Positions 45,323 through 57,750 of a DNA stretch of 64,000 nucleotides are shown piece after piece. The stretch covers positions 1,681,252,167 to 1,681,316,166 of the forward strand of contig CM062818.1 in NCBI GenBank assembly GCA_031772625.1, given 5' to 3'. The position numbers and the translations under genes were made by a program. The number at the start of each line of letters is the position of its first letter. Position 1 is the first letter of the stretch. Source of the DNA: Pinus tabuliformis. Taxonomy: Eukaryota; Streptophyta; Pinopsida; Pinales; Pinaceae. The notes below the pieces were generated by a model, which saw only the letters and a list, made by a program, of their open reading frames with translations, was not told the origin of the DNA and did no database searches.

Positions 45323-46886
45323 CTGCCGGGATATTAACATCAATCTCTTTAAGTCCTCTAACAGTTCCCGAACCTTTGCAAGTATAACATGATTCCTACA
45401 TTGGCAAATGAAAATGTAGCAAATCAGAACATAAAAAGGAAATTTTATTTGCATAACAGAATCTGTTCAAACATATAAATTTAGCAATAAAATAATGCAG
45501 TGTTCAAAACCCTGCCTTCACAACACGGCCCATTCCTTTACATGTCACACACGTTGATGTAAATGGGGGAATAGTTACCTGCACAGTAAACCACTTAGAG
45601 GCAATAAATCACAGAACGAATATAATCAAAGCAATAAAGATTTAGCAAAAAATGGTAAACAAAACATGACTCCTCAAATCCTATGGAACACTAATACATC
45701 AGATGTAGACTTCCACTTGCAATAAATTTTCTCTGAAGGAACTCAAAAGGAAAGTGTTCATACTTTTCCGACACCTTTGCATGTCCGACATATCTGTGGA
45801 TTTACTCCAGATGGATAGCCGCTTCCCTCTGCATTTAACAAAAGAAACTGTCAAGAAATGTCCAGAAAACAGAAGGTAATAGACAAAAAATAGAGAACAA
45901 AAGATTCATAACTTTCACAAGGCATCAGTCTCAAGACTTTATCCATCAAAGCATTACAAAAAAGGAAACAACTACCAGGCTTGTGATGTCTCATCCAATG
46001 ATTAATTCCATAGCCACTAAATTACTTAGCTTTACCAAACGATTTCAAACTGTCTTTAATATGAAATAATGAATTCAAACAGAAGGATTAATTCCATAGC
46101 CACTTCAACTACCAAATTACTTAGCTTTATGAAATGATTCCAAATTATAACTTCGAGGCATATAAATGCCCCCCATAGGGCAGCAGCTTAGCCATAGATA
46201 TTCTATAAGAAGTATGTAGAAAAAAAAACTTGTGCTTCTATGGTTTATAAGAAAATTTTATTTAGTCTTGAACCAGCTCAACTACTACAGTCCACTTGTT
46301 GAGAAGATAATTATAGCCTTAATTTCAACAGTAAGGCATTCCATGGACTCACTGCATGTATAACATCGTACAGGTGCAATGAAGGACAGATGTTTGGTGC
46401 AACCCTTAACAGATTCAAGAAATGTCATTTCGAGATTTACCTGTTGGACAATAAAATGACAACATTTGATATTCTCAGGATACAGATGCCACATTACTTG
46501 AAATGAACAGAATATCTTGATGTAAAATTCTCAGAAGTTTGGAAACAAAATGGACAAAAAATGTTATCACTATTTGGATTCAAAAATGATCTTTATATAA
46601 AAACAAGCATGAACCTTTATATTAGGTGCAGGTCTTTCTGTTCCACTTCGGAAGAACTGGCAAAAAACGATAACACAGTTGTTATTTAATAACAACCAAA
46701 ATCGAAAACATAAATTTCAGGCAAAATTCAATCTTCTATCACAGCCCAAAACATGAGCGCAACATCCACCTCGCTGAATATTTTATGGAAATCATCTGAA
46801 AACGGATCCTGAAAGCCAAAGCCATCATTTGTATCAGTTGTATGCTGACCAGTTGATGTTCCTTGCTCAAAGCCTACAGGTCCAAC
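45323..46886 (-). CDS. DnaJ/Hsp40 co-chaperone, G/F linker and zinc-finger exons (partial, type I)
   Basis: Six exons on the minus strand: 46770-46886, 46615-46656, 46353-46440, 45764-45828, 45516-45578 and 45323-45395. All phases agree, no stop interrupts, and acceptors are AG. Donors are GT except after exon 45516-45578, which reads AAG|GCAGGG, a GC-AG intron. The product has a GFGFQDPFSDDF linker, an NLEMTFLESVKGCTK strand and all four zinc-binding repeats: CYTCKGSG, CRTCKGVG, CVTCKGMG and CYTCKGSG. Such proteins hand substrates to Hsp70. The VTIPPF segment between repeats recalls the mitochondrial ATJ1 group, from memory only. The J domain (upstream) and the C-terminal substrate domain (downstream) are not in the neighbourhood. 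Either introns are very long, with retroelements in them, or this is a remnant cut by insertions. Retained introns show it is not a processed copy. Confidence 0.88.
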
Positions 46887-47473
46887 CTGTTATACATGCA
46901 CAAGGCAGGCATATTCAGTATCATAACATAAAAGAACACATTTCACATTCCACAAGCAAACTGTAAGCATATGGACTAATTTAAAGAAGAATTACTTATC
47001 AGATGGACTTCAAGTAGGACACAACATAGATGAGAGCATAGAACAGCCACATATGTTCTATGTTTTCAAGGGGATTGTGATAACATGGATTTGACAAAGA
47101 TTGGATACTTTAAAGGAGAAAATAAGCTCAAGTGCACAAGTGGTATACTAAATCACCAACTACAATTAGCTTCCGCGATGACATAATTAGATGATGTGCT
47201 TGTTTGAATGTGTTCAATGTCTAATGGTATTTATCATGTCGGTCAGTCAATGAATTTAGATAACTTAAAGCACCATTAACATTCAAAGACCATTGTTGAA
47301 CTTTTGTAGCTCCAGCAGGTACTTATGTGCAGGCCTTGTGTCTAGGCATGCAGAAGTCACCCACATCAAGTTAGAACACTTACTCTAGGTTGAGCAAGTT
47401 GCTAATGTAACTAAGCCTAAGTCTAACTTAGGAAAAGGCACATATTAATATGTTGACTTATTGAGCTAAGGGA
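46887..47473. other. Putative DnaJ intron or flank, no gene seen
   Basis: AT-rich, without coding similarity on either strand. It lies between the acceptor of the first visible DnaJ exon (TATAACAG at 46887) and the Copia D LTR, so it is probably intron sequence. Confidence 0.5.
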
Positions 47474-48363
47474 TGTTGAAAAATGTAGCTTCGGTCGGTA
47501 CCTTTATTGGCAAATTATTGGAGACGACATTAAATTTCTTGCTGCTCAGGTCGGCTTCTAAAATATCAGATCGCCTCCATGAAGAAGAGGTGGCTTTTCA
47601 AGGGTCATGACCCTTCACATTGACCACTATATATTGGCCACGTTGGAGCTCATTTTGACAATCACAATCACACATCAATTCAACCTCAGAACTACAGAAG
47701 ACAATTGGCACATTCGAAGGAGACAGAAGTAAAGTTTGACCAGCATTGATTCATCTATCTGACTTCTTTGACCAGCATTGACCACAGCTTTTCTGCACTG
47801 TTTGACTGCTTTGATTGGGAGGCAGAATATTCTGTGATTCTGTGGAATATCGCCCTGTTGACTTTTTCGGACCTGTTGACCAGTCTATGATCTTCGGACC
47901 TGTAGACTATTTAGCCTGCTGACTTCTGCATTGACCAGAATTTGACTCCTGCGTTGACCAAGCTGCTGAAGTACAGAAAGTTGACTGTTGACCAGAATTT
48001 TGATTGGGTACATTCTTGAAGATAGTTTCTCTCTGTTGACTATGATTGTTTGTTGGTCAAATGGTTGACTTTGACTGGTTTCATATTGGACAAATTTGGA
48101 TTCTCTCTCATAAGGAAAGGTTGCTGGGTTTTCCCCAAGGAGTGGGGTTTTCTCAGGATAAATTCTGTTGTTCACTATCTTGTTTCTCTATTGTGATCTC
48201 TACTGCTCTTCATTGTCATTGGTTGAAATTTTTCATGTGTAGCTACTTGATAATTATCTGCTCTAATTGTTAAAATTGAAAGCCCTTAAGTCTAGTCAAT
48301 CAATAGAAGTAGTTACCAAGTTGAAAAATTTACCTAGGCCTAATTGACCTAGAAAATTCAACA
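47474..48363 (+). repeat. 5' LTR of Copia D
   Basis: An 890-bp TG...CA LTR. The part from 47730 to 48060 is notable for many TTGACC, TTGACT and GTTGACC words (W-box-like cores). It contains the R-like GGGTTTTCCCCAAGGAGTGGGG block near 48125. Confidence 0.85.
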
Positions 48364-48468
48364 TGGTATCAGAGCTAAGGTGAAAGATCTAGAGCATTGA
48401 GATCATTTGGAAAACTGAATTTAAAGAATATTTGAAAAGCATCATTCTCTTGACTAGACACATTCACC

Positions 48469-48633
48469 ATGAATACCTTCATGAAGTCCAAGCACAAATT
48501 AGAAGGAGCCTCCAATTTCAAAGCATGGAAAACTAGGGTGGATCTCATTCTTGCTAGAAACAAAGTTTTGGGTATTGTGACAGGAAAAGTAGCTAAACCA
48601 AGAGATAAAGCCTCTCAAACAGAAGTTGAGAGG
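48469..48633 (+). mobile_element. Gag of Copia D, first part
   Basis: Opens with MNTFMKSKHKLEGASNFKAW, then RVDLILARNKVLGIVTGKV, the typical N-terminal region of this Copia gag group. It ends at the target duplication AGAGG of the Gypsy insertion. Confidence 0.85.
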
Positions 48634-51600
48634 TGTTGTCGCAAAGATTGTAACGACAACGCTCAGACCGGGGGCTGTCACCCTGATCCCCGATCTCTCC
48701 GTTTAAGCCTGTCTCCCACGGCTAAGGAGGGTAGACCCTATAGAGAAATGGGCGACCAACTGTGAAACAGTTGGATTGGGAGACACGAAGAAAAAAAAAA
48801 CACTAAGCTGATTTTATTAATTTTATGGACCGGTGCCTTAGGAAGTTAAGGTTTAAATGATTACTCAGTAAATGTTGCAGAGATGTAAACCATGTAGCGC
48901 AATCATTAATCATCAAATAACTTGAACGATGCGAGATATCCAGTAAATTCACAATGATCTAGCAATTTTAAAACTTCGAAAGATAAAGCTCGATACACTA
49001 CTGCGTAATTTTAAACATTAACCAAATATCATATTCATGTAGCAAATCTTCAAAATGATCATTCATGCATGCCTAAAAAAATGATAAACATCAATTCCAC
49101 ATCAAAATTTTAGTCTTGACTCTTAGCAAAAAAATAAAGCGTGATAAATCCCTGAGCCGAGACTGGATCTGGCAAAATATTTCCAAAAAAAATAAATTTT
49201 TATGTTTTATTTTTTTTTTAGATAAAAATTTAAAACAAAAATTAGAGCTGAATGAAAAAAGAAAAATCTAAAAATAATCTAAATGACATTAAATCTAAAA
49301 TTGAATCAAAATCTAAATTAAAACTTAAAACAAAACTTGCAATTACAAAATTTAATCTATAATAAAAGAAAAAAAAAATTATGATTTTTTTTTGTATTTT
49401 TATTAAATTAAATACTAAAAAAGAAATTAATCTAATTGCATGAAAACTTGAAAATAAAGTACTAATAAAATTCTAAAGCTAAAATCGAGATTGAAAACAG
49501 CTAAAATCAAAATCAAATGAAAATCGATACCCTAAAAAAATTTGCCAACGCTTACAAAATATACTTGAAACGTATTTGAGCTGAGAGATTTACCTGATGC
49601 CACCTCACGCCAAACACATGAAATACCTGGCCCGTGCGTGATATTTTAAATCAGACTTTGACGGCTGAATGAGTGCTTGCAACGCAGTTTGAAAAATCAA
49701 ATGGGCAGATAGACGTAGCAGGGATCGACGCACAAGATATTATCACCCACGCACGCAGCTTTTCTGTGCGGTTGCTAGCCCGACGGCAGCAAGAGAGGGA
49801 AGCGAACGTGACTGGATGCAGAACGAGAGCTGCGTGCAGGCCCACGGTAGCTCTGGTGAAGGCAGCGAAGAGCCGATGCGTAGGAAGAAAAGCCTCACGC
49901 AAGTAATCTCCACGTGCTGAGAGCAGAAACGCGGGCAAACTCACGTGCTGACCCAAAAATCGAATTTTGTTGGGTTAATATGACTGAAGGGTTGAACGTG
50001 GGGACCAATCTGCGTTGAAGAATGGAGCTGGGCGATGGCGTGGAGAGGAGGATTGCAAACAGTGGGAGATTTAAGCAGCGTGGAGAGCCTTATAAATGAA
50101 AAACGCAGTTCCAATGAGAGCTGTGCAGCGTTTGGATGAGTTGCAGGTTGATTGATGAGGAGCAGATGGGGTTTAACTTCCTGTAAATAATGGAACCCCA
50201 GATTTGAAAAACGACTGATATCTGAAACCTCTGGACAGCAAGATAGTAAACCCTGCAAAACTCAATTTTCCTCTAGAATTTTATCTCAAACCTGCAAGTG
50301 GAAGACCCAAAAAATCTGGAAAGTATATGCAAAGAAAAAATGGAACCCTACAAACCGGTTCAAAATTTCAAAATTTTAGCTCTACAACAGCCAGATTTGT
50401 CAGTTAAGATCTACAATATTTTAGAAATTCAGATTTACTTATGAAAATACTTTAGAAATCTCTCATGCAAATCAAAAAATAAACTAAATGATTAACCCAG
50501 GATCCAAACTAGCTGGGCTCTGCAAGAAAATGCTTGCGGGAGTTGGCTGGTTCAGCCAAGAACTTCCCCAAACACCCGCTGATCTTCTTCAATAAGGGTT
50601 TCCTGCACAGCTCACTTCAACCATCAATAAAGAGAGAAAAAATAATACTAGATCTCAAAAAGCAATGGAGATACCTGCCATTACTTCAGAAAACCTAATG
50701 CCATTCAAACCCTAGCAAATGAACAAGATACCTGTGCTCAACAATACTCTATAATAAGTTGTTATTAATGGCTGAAAATTTAAAATATGCAGAAAATAAA
50801 ACAGCGCACAACACTTCCAGAGAGTAACACCAGCAAGATTTTGAACCCCAAAGTCTTTCTTTATTAGCACCAGAAAGAGTTTACAAGAGAGCTTCTTCAG
50901 CACAAGACTCACAGATCGAATGATCTCAAATGACCCCTAGCACCCTATTTAAAGGAAAAGATCCCAATAGCTAGTTCAAGTGATCCATGTCAAAATGATC
51001 TCGACCGTCGATGAGGATCAAGATATCTCTTGATCTCATCCGTCGAATTTTTAATGTATTAAAAAATTGAAATTCTGCATTTATTTACTCAAAATATTAT
51101 TATTTTTAGGTTTTTTACTTTATCATATATTTTTTTTAATTTTTTTATTATTATTTTTTTATTTTTTTTATTTTTTATTTTTATTTATTTATTATTTTTT
51201 AATTTATTTTTAAATGGATCCTTGAACTTAGCTTTTGGGAAAATTACCTAGGACCTAGGACTTAGGACTTATGAGGGGATTAAAACATTTCTTAACCCTC
51301 AAGACACTTTACATCATGACTTTTACAACTTTACATCCCAAGGGGAAAAAACCCATTTAACATAGACCCTCATAAACCACCCAGTTCTGCGACACAACTA
51401 TAATCTAGTAGATTAACACATTAGGATTCTCCTAAGATTCTAATGACAAAATCCATCCTGGCTTTGGGGTTAGGCTGAAGGAAAACTGTGCCGATCATGG
51501 ATCGGTGAGACGAAAAACCTTCCGGAACGTAGATTATCACTTAGAAAATTAGGTCCACCTAGGGAATTTACAGACTTGACTCATATCTGCTAAGATTATT

Positions 51601-51752
51601 TACAATTTATACATGCAGACTGGGTTTACAACATAAATTGATCAAGTTGTCGATGACTGTAGAATGGCACAGGCATGTCGATCAAGCACTACCCTTTTTG
51701 CAAAGAAAAGGGGGGTGTACTACTATGGGCAGTTGACCGGTAGTGGTCAACA
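48634..51752 (-). repeat. 3' LTR of the Ty3/Gypsy element
   Basis: A 3.1-kb LTR. It holds an AT-rich tract of TTTATTATTATTT type at 51080-51220, a GCACGTG-like, GC-richer part at 49610-50130, and a TATA-like CCTATTTAAAGG near 50945. Its open frames recur in the other LTR because the LTRs are copies and show no known protein. Confidence 0.93.
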
Positions 51753-51992
51753 TCTGGCTCTACTTGGGGACACGTTGTTGCACTGTAGGAATGTGAGAAT
51801 CTAGAATCTGCATCCACGCAACACACAACAGAAATAAGTAGCGTCCATTCAAAAATCATCATATAACATTTAAGCACATAAAAGATAGAAGCTCTTTAAC
51901 TATGAAAAGTAAATCTAATCTAAAACAGAAATGAAATGCTGAAATGACAAGGAGTAGGGATAGAAATACAATACAAAGGATGCCCTATGGCA

Positions 51993-53147
51993 TCAGATAT
52001 CATCTTTTAAGAACAGCTTGAGCATTTGGCCATTCCCTGGTAGATCAAGTGGTTCGCTATCCAGTCTGCTCAAGTGGAATGAGTTTGGTCCAGCTATATC
52101 TCGAATGATGTAAGGTCCCAGCCACAAACTGTCAAACTTCTTATGTTTCCCTGGTTTCTCATTCTTGCGGTCCCAAAGCAATACCATATCTCCCACTTGC
52201 AAAGATCTAGATCGAGAAAATTTATCAAAGCTCTTCTTAATGTTAGATTGATTTTTACATATGGCATCAAAAGTTGTCCTACGGGCTTCATCTAACTCCA
52301 CAATCTGATCTATTCTATTCAGAACAATATCTTTATTAGTAGAAAAATTGTGGAGGAGCTGATAAGCTGGCAATTTGAGGTGCACAAGTAAAGTTACATC
52401 CAAGCCATAAACTAATTCAAAGGGAGATTTACCAGTAGCTTTCATCTTAGTGATTCTATCTGCCCATAAAGCATACTTGATTTTGCTGTCCCATGATCTC
52501 TTATTATCTCCTACTATCTTCTTGATAATGGTTATGAGATTCTTGTTACTTGATTCAGCTAGACCATTACCCTGAGGATAGTAATTTGACGAATGAGATA
52601 AGACAATGCCATACTTGAAACAAAAAGATGAAAACTCTAAAGAACTAAAAGCTTTGGCATTGTCAGTGGTGATCTTAACGGGGACACCAAATCTAGTGAT
52701 GATGTTATTTTCAATGAAATCCATAATAACCTTTTCAGTGGCATTCTTAGCAGGAATGGCTTCAACCCATTTAGTAAAATAATCCGTAGCACTCAAAATC
52801 CATGAGTAGCCATTGCTAGAATTTTCATGGAACTTCCCTATGAAGTCCAGACCCCAATGCTGAAAAGGTGCCTCTATAATGACAGGTTGTAGAGGCAGGG
52901 CAGCAAGCTTCTGTTTCCCAGTGAATAGTTGACAGGCTTGACAGGCTCTAACAAACTTGTGCACATCAGAAAAGATTGAAGGCCAATAATAGCCAGCTCT
53001 CAGGATTTTGTGGGCGGTAGTTCTAGCAGCATAATGACCACCACAAAATCCTGAATGAAACTCAGAGATTAATTTCTTGGACTCAACGTCGTCAACACAC
53101 CTAAGCACTATGCCCTCAGGATTTCTCCATCCAAGGCCATCCTTCAT
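51993..53147 (-). mobile_element. Integrase of the Ty3/Gypsy element
   Basis: About 380 residues. The zinc region is HSGFCGGHYAARTTAHKI then CQACQ. The core has LDFIGKFHE with the first Asp, TTDNAKAF with the second, and NGLAESSNK with the Glu. A C-terminal GPY/F-like module with LWLGPYIIRDI follows. In living relatives it inserts the DNA copy. All three catalytic acids are visible. Confidence 0.9.
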
Positions 53148-53156
53148 AAGGCAATA

Positions 53157-56100
53157 CTAAGTGGCTTTTAGTCTAAGAGCCCTTCTCTTATGAGCGACTA
53201 AATGGTTAGGGCATGCAAGATTCATCAAGTAATAAACTATGTCCTTGTACCACTCATGCTCTCCTAATCTTTGCAACTCCGGCGAAGATAGATCGCTAAG
53301 ACAGAACAAACCAAGAGTCTTTTCGTTACCTTCAGTTAACATCTGAGCTAAACCTTGGCCTTTGACCAGCTTGGTGGGTCTGATCTCTAAATCATATTCT
53401 TGTATTTTAGTAACCCACCTAGCACGCGTCCCTAAGCAATCAGTTTGAGTTAATATATCCTTGACAGCAGAATGTGGAACGAAAGCAATGACTTTAGAAT
53501 AACCCACATAAGTTTTAAAGTGCTTAAGAGACTTGACCAGGGCATAAGCCTGCTTTTCCATGGTATTGTACTTCAAATCGGAATTTTGAAGTGCTCTACT
53601 CATGAAAGCAATAGGCTGCTCGTGACCATCTTTATTCTTTTGAAGCAAGACACCAACAATGGTATCTTCGGAAGCGAAAGAAAAAATCATGAAATCCTTG
53701 GAATAATCGGGACTAACTAAGACAGGAGCTCTTGCGATAGCACATTTGATTTCTTGGAAAGCCTTTTTGCCATCTTCTTGCCAAACAAATTTTGCATCTT
53801 CCTTTAGAAGATTTTGAATAGGCTTAGCTATTTCTGCGTAATTTGGAATAAACCTTCTAATAAAATTTACCTTTCCGAGGAAAGACTGAAGGGATTTAAG
53901 ATTATGAGGGAGAGGAATCTTTTGGATTGCTTCAATCCTTTCAGGATCAATTTTGATTCCTTCCTTAGAAATGATATGGCTGAGTAATTTCCCTTCCGTT
54001 ACTCCAAAAACAGACTTAGTTGGATTCAAAGAAATCCCGTATTCTCTACATCTATCGAAAACCTGCCTAAGATGATTTACATGATTGGTACCATCTTTAG
54101 AGAAAACAGTAAGATCATCTTGGTAAATTTCAATAAATTTCCCGATTAACCCTTTGAAGGCATAATCCATAGCCCTTTGGAATGTAGCCCCAGTGTTTGT
54201 TAATCCAAAAGGCATTCGGATGTATTCAAAGGTACCCCATGGTGTGGTGAACGTTGTTTTATGACGATCTTCCTTCTTAACCCATACCTGATTGTACCCA
54301 GAAAAACCATCTAGCAGCGACATCATTCCAGAACCGGTTACTCTTTGCAATAAAGTCTCCATGTTTGGCAAAGGGTAATTATCTTTCTTGCATGCTAGAT
54401 TGAGGTTTCGAAAATCGACACACAGCCTTATTGTACCATTCTTTTTTCTAACAATCACCAGATTCAAACACCATGTCGAATGCCTTGTTTGAGCGATAAT
54501 CCCTGCTGCAAGCATTTTCGCAAGTTCTTTCTGAACCAAGGGGGCTAATTTAGGATTAATTTGCCTAAGTTTCTGACGAAAGGGTTTAGCATTTTCATCC
54601 TTTAAGGGGATAGTATGTTCCATGACATCTTCCCTATAGCCCTTTAATTCGTCATAAGAAAAGGCTAAAATATCTCGATATTCGCGAAGTAAATCAATTA
54701 ACCTTTTTCTTTCCTCCACACTAGTACCTCTACCAATTTTAACGATCTTTGGGTTTTCAGAAGTACCAATGTTTATCTCGAGATATTCGCCTGGGTCCAT
54801 CTTATTTTCTTCTCTCAGCTTCGTGGCATCATGCCGATCAAAATGTTGCTCTAAGGCAACCACATTCCTAGGAGTAGGATTTATGATATGCTCATGATTT
54901 AAAGATCCATCCTCCTCAGAAACTATCCGGAAATCCTCAAACTCATCCAAACTACTAAGAAAACGAATGACATGCTTTTCATCATTGAAGACCTGCCAAT
55001 GCTCTGAGTTATCTGGAACAGATGGTCTGAATATTACTTCCATTTTGATCTTGTCGTTAATTAGCTCATCAGATAACTGGAAAGTAGTAGCAGCTACGGC
55101 AAGTTCATCTGCCAAACCATTCTGCTCTCTTGGAATTGCTTCGAGGTCAAGGGCATCAAAATGCTCCATAGTATCTCACACAGCATTTCGATAATTTCTT
55201 AATCTTTGATTTCTGCATGTGAATTTATTTTTAAGTTGCATGATAACCAAATCAGAATCCCCTTTAATGCTAAGCAATTTAACCTTCAAGGACTTGGCCA
55301 ACTCAAGCCCCAACAATATAGCCTCATATTCAGCGACATTGTTGGTTGCCTCAAATTCTAATCGATAGGCAAACTTGAAAATGTGACCAAGGGGAGATTT
55401 AAGCACTATTCCAGCACCTTTACCATGCCTAGACGCTGCACCATCGAAGTACATATACCAAACTTTACCCTTGAGATCCCTAATCTTATCATAGGGAGGA
55501 ACTATAAAATTAGACATGATGGCATAGTTCCCAATGTCAGATTGCTCTTTGATTATTTCGTTGTGAGGTCTCTTAGGATCTTCAACATGAAATTTTCTTT
55601 CGGGCTCTCTATTTAGTCTTACAAAACCATCACCCCTAGGAGAAGGAATCATGGCATATGACCAATTCATTTGAATACTTCCTCCTAGATCAGAGGCCCA
55701 CTTTCTAGATAACAGCATACCCCAGGCATCAGGCACATCCACAACAACAATATCCATGACAACCATGATGTCTGGGTAAACTGAAAGATGAACTTGCAAA
55801 TCTTTGATTAAACCATGCACTTCGATTTTCTTAGAATCCATGGCGCATATGTTATAGTAGGGTCTAGAAACTCTCAAGTTAAGTTGTTCCATGACCCTTT
55901 TAGTCATTACACAAGCTGATGCACCAGAATCCAACATGCAATTATTCAATTTATACCCATTAACTAATAAGGTCATAAAGAAAGGTTGGTGATCTTTGTT
56001 ATCAGCATCTAAGCTTTGCAGATATATGGGAGCATCATGATAGTCAACTTCCCGAGTCTTCTGTTGAGAAGTATTGACTTGAGGACCTTGAATCGCTTTT

Positions 56101-56774
56101 AGTAACTTGTCTCTTTGGGAAGGGATTTTAGCAATCTCGGAGACAGGAACCCAGATTTTTGCATTGTTATACCAACTTCCCAAATCGACATCTATTCCAG
56201 AGTTTACACCAGGGTTAATAGTTTGAAGGGGAATTTGATTCCCGCTTTGATCTTTATCCCTTCTCTGATAGGTCAAACCCTTATCTCTAGCAATTTCCAA
56301 GATTTGCTCGGGAGAGGGTTTTTCACCATATAACCTAGCCAAAATATCATCTTCATTTTCAAGGTTATTTATACTAAAAGCTGATGAAGGATTCACAACA
56401 TCACGACTCCTTTCCTTGACCTCTATCCAATCATCCATAGACAAAGGAAACTTGTTGCCTACTACATTTATTTGATCACCTGTTCCAAACATTCCATTAT
56501 CTAAAATTCTTCTAACGATGGGACAAGTGGCCTCTTCATGAAGAGCATCACAAACCCGACAATAAGGAGGAGCATTATCAACCAAATTATTTAGCGGATT
56601 AGGAGGTCTCTGCTCACTAGATTGACCCTTCCTTTGCCAATTGTTATTTCTATTATTATTATTTCGAGGTTGAAAATTCTGCGTTTGCGATCTTTCCATT
56701 TGGATCAACCTATTCTGCAAAGTGGTTATCTCCTTATTATGATTAATTTCCATAGTTTCAATTTTTTGAAGCAA
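53157..56774 (-). mobile_element. Zinc knuckle, protease, extra RNase H, RT and RNase H of the Ty3/Gypsy element
   Basis: In coding order: a CCHC-like zinc segment YCRVCDALHEEATCP near 56550; protease active site LDSGASACV near 55930; an archaeal-type RNase H (about 55.1-55.46 kb) with YFDGAASRHGKGAGIV, NNVAEYEAILLGLELAKSL and GDSDLVI; RT (about 53.95-54.6 kb) with LCVDFRNLN, RMPFGLTNTGATFQ and a YQDD box; and the usual Ty3 RNase H (about 53.35-53.75 kb) with QPIAFMSRAL and YNTMEKQAYALV. The extra RNase H lies before RT, whereas in Ogre/Retand elements it is known after the first RNase H. Few breaks. Confidence 0.88.
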
Positions 56775-57078
56775 TTTGAGAACAAGCTCACTTTCAGGTT
56801 CTTGAACTGCTTTTCCTTTAGTTTCCTTTAGTTTCGTAGCAGCCCTATCGAAACCTGGGATTTCAGACTTCCCAGATGCGGCCTTGTCCTTTTCAAGCTC
56901 TATAGCTAAGGCTTGGCAATCTCTATAATCATTAAGTTTAGCACGCCTTAATTCATAAGACGGCTCAGGACTAAAGGCATCAATGTAAAAATCTTGGAGA
57001 GTTTTATCTGTAGGTTTATAGTCTTGAGGTAATTCTCTAACAATACCATTAAACCTTTTATTAAATTCTTCAACAGTT

Positions 57079-57750
57079 TCATCCTCTCTTTTTTATTAGG
57101 CTAATAGCTTTTACGAGGTGTCTTCCTTCTCTCTTATCTCCATATTTTTCTTTAAATGCATTAATGATCGATTGTAAGGAGTTAAACGAATTCTGAGGCT
57201 TTTCTGCAAACCAATCATAGGCATCACCTCCTAGAGTTAAGATGAAAAGAGTCATTCTGACATCCTCATGATCGAAATCAGCAGATCTTGCGTACTTAGC
57301 CATCCATATGCTAAAATCTCGCAAATGAGAGTTAGCACTAATCGCATTATTTCCTTGAAAGTTAGGCAATTTATCGATCCCAATAGATGGAATATCGTTG
57401 GGATATCCTGGAATGTTAGAAAAATCACAAGGGGCATACATATCCATGATGTTGTGCCTAACTTGACTTTTAAAAAGCAAATAAATATCAGAGAGAACTT
57501 CTTGTCCAAGGTTTACAAGAAGTGTACGAGAAGCGAGTTTGTGTAATCGTACCCTGAGGACCTTTTCAGGATCAGGAGTAGGATTGCACAGACTGATTGG
57601 ATGTCTTCTAGTGTACACTCTCGAAGATAATATATGAAGTGGAGTCGCCACCTGAACAAGAAGTAAAACACGAAAAAGCTTAAGATGAAAGAACCAAGGA
57701 CAGAAAAACTCTATCCCCGGCAACGGCACCAAAAAATGTTGTCGCACAGA
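57079..57750 (-). mobile_element. Gag of the Ty3/Gypsy element
   Basis: The capsid core of a retrotransposon gag is seen in FSIWMAKYARSADFDHEDVR then FILTLGGDAYDWFAEKP and FNSLQSIINAFKEKYGDK (about 57.1-57.35 kb), the retrotrans_gag pattern of Ty3 elements. The stretch just after the primer-binding site is leader. Confidence 0.85.
57719..57736 (-). other. tRNA-Asp-type primer-binding site
   Basis: On the minus strand TGGTGCCGTTGCCGGGGA sits a few bases inside the 5' LTR. It matches the 3' end of plant tRNA-Asp (TGGCGCCGTTGCCGGGGA) with one difference. Confidence 0.75.

Noticed and set aside
49651-49956. Open frame of 101 codons repeated at 58726-59076
   Set aside because: It lies at the same place in both LTRs of the Ty3/Gypsy element, so the repetition comes from LTR identity. 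Opposite-strand frames overlap it and no protein family is recognisable.
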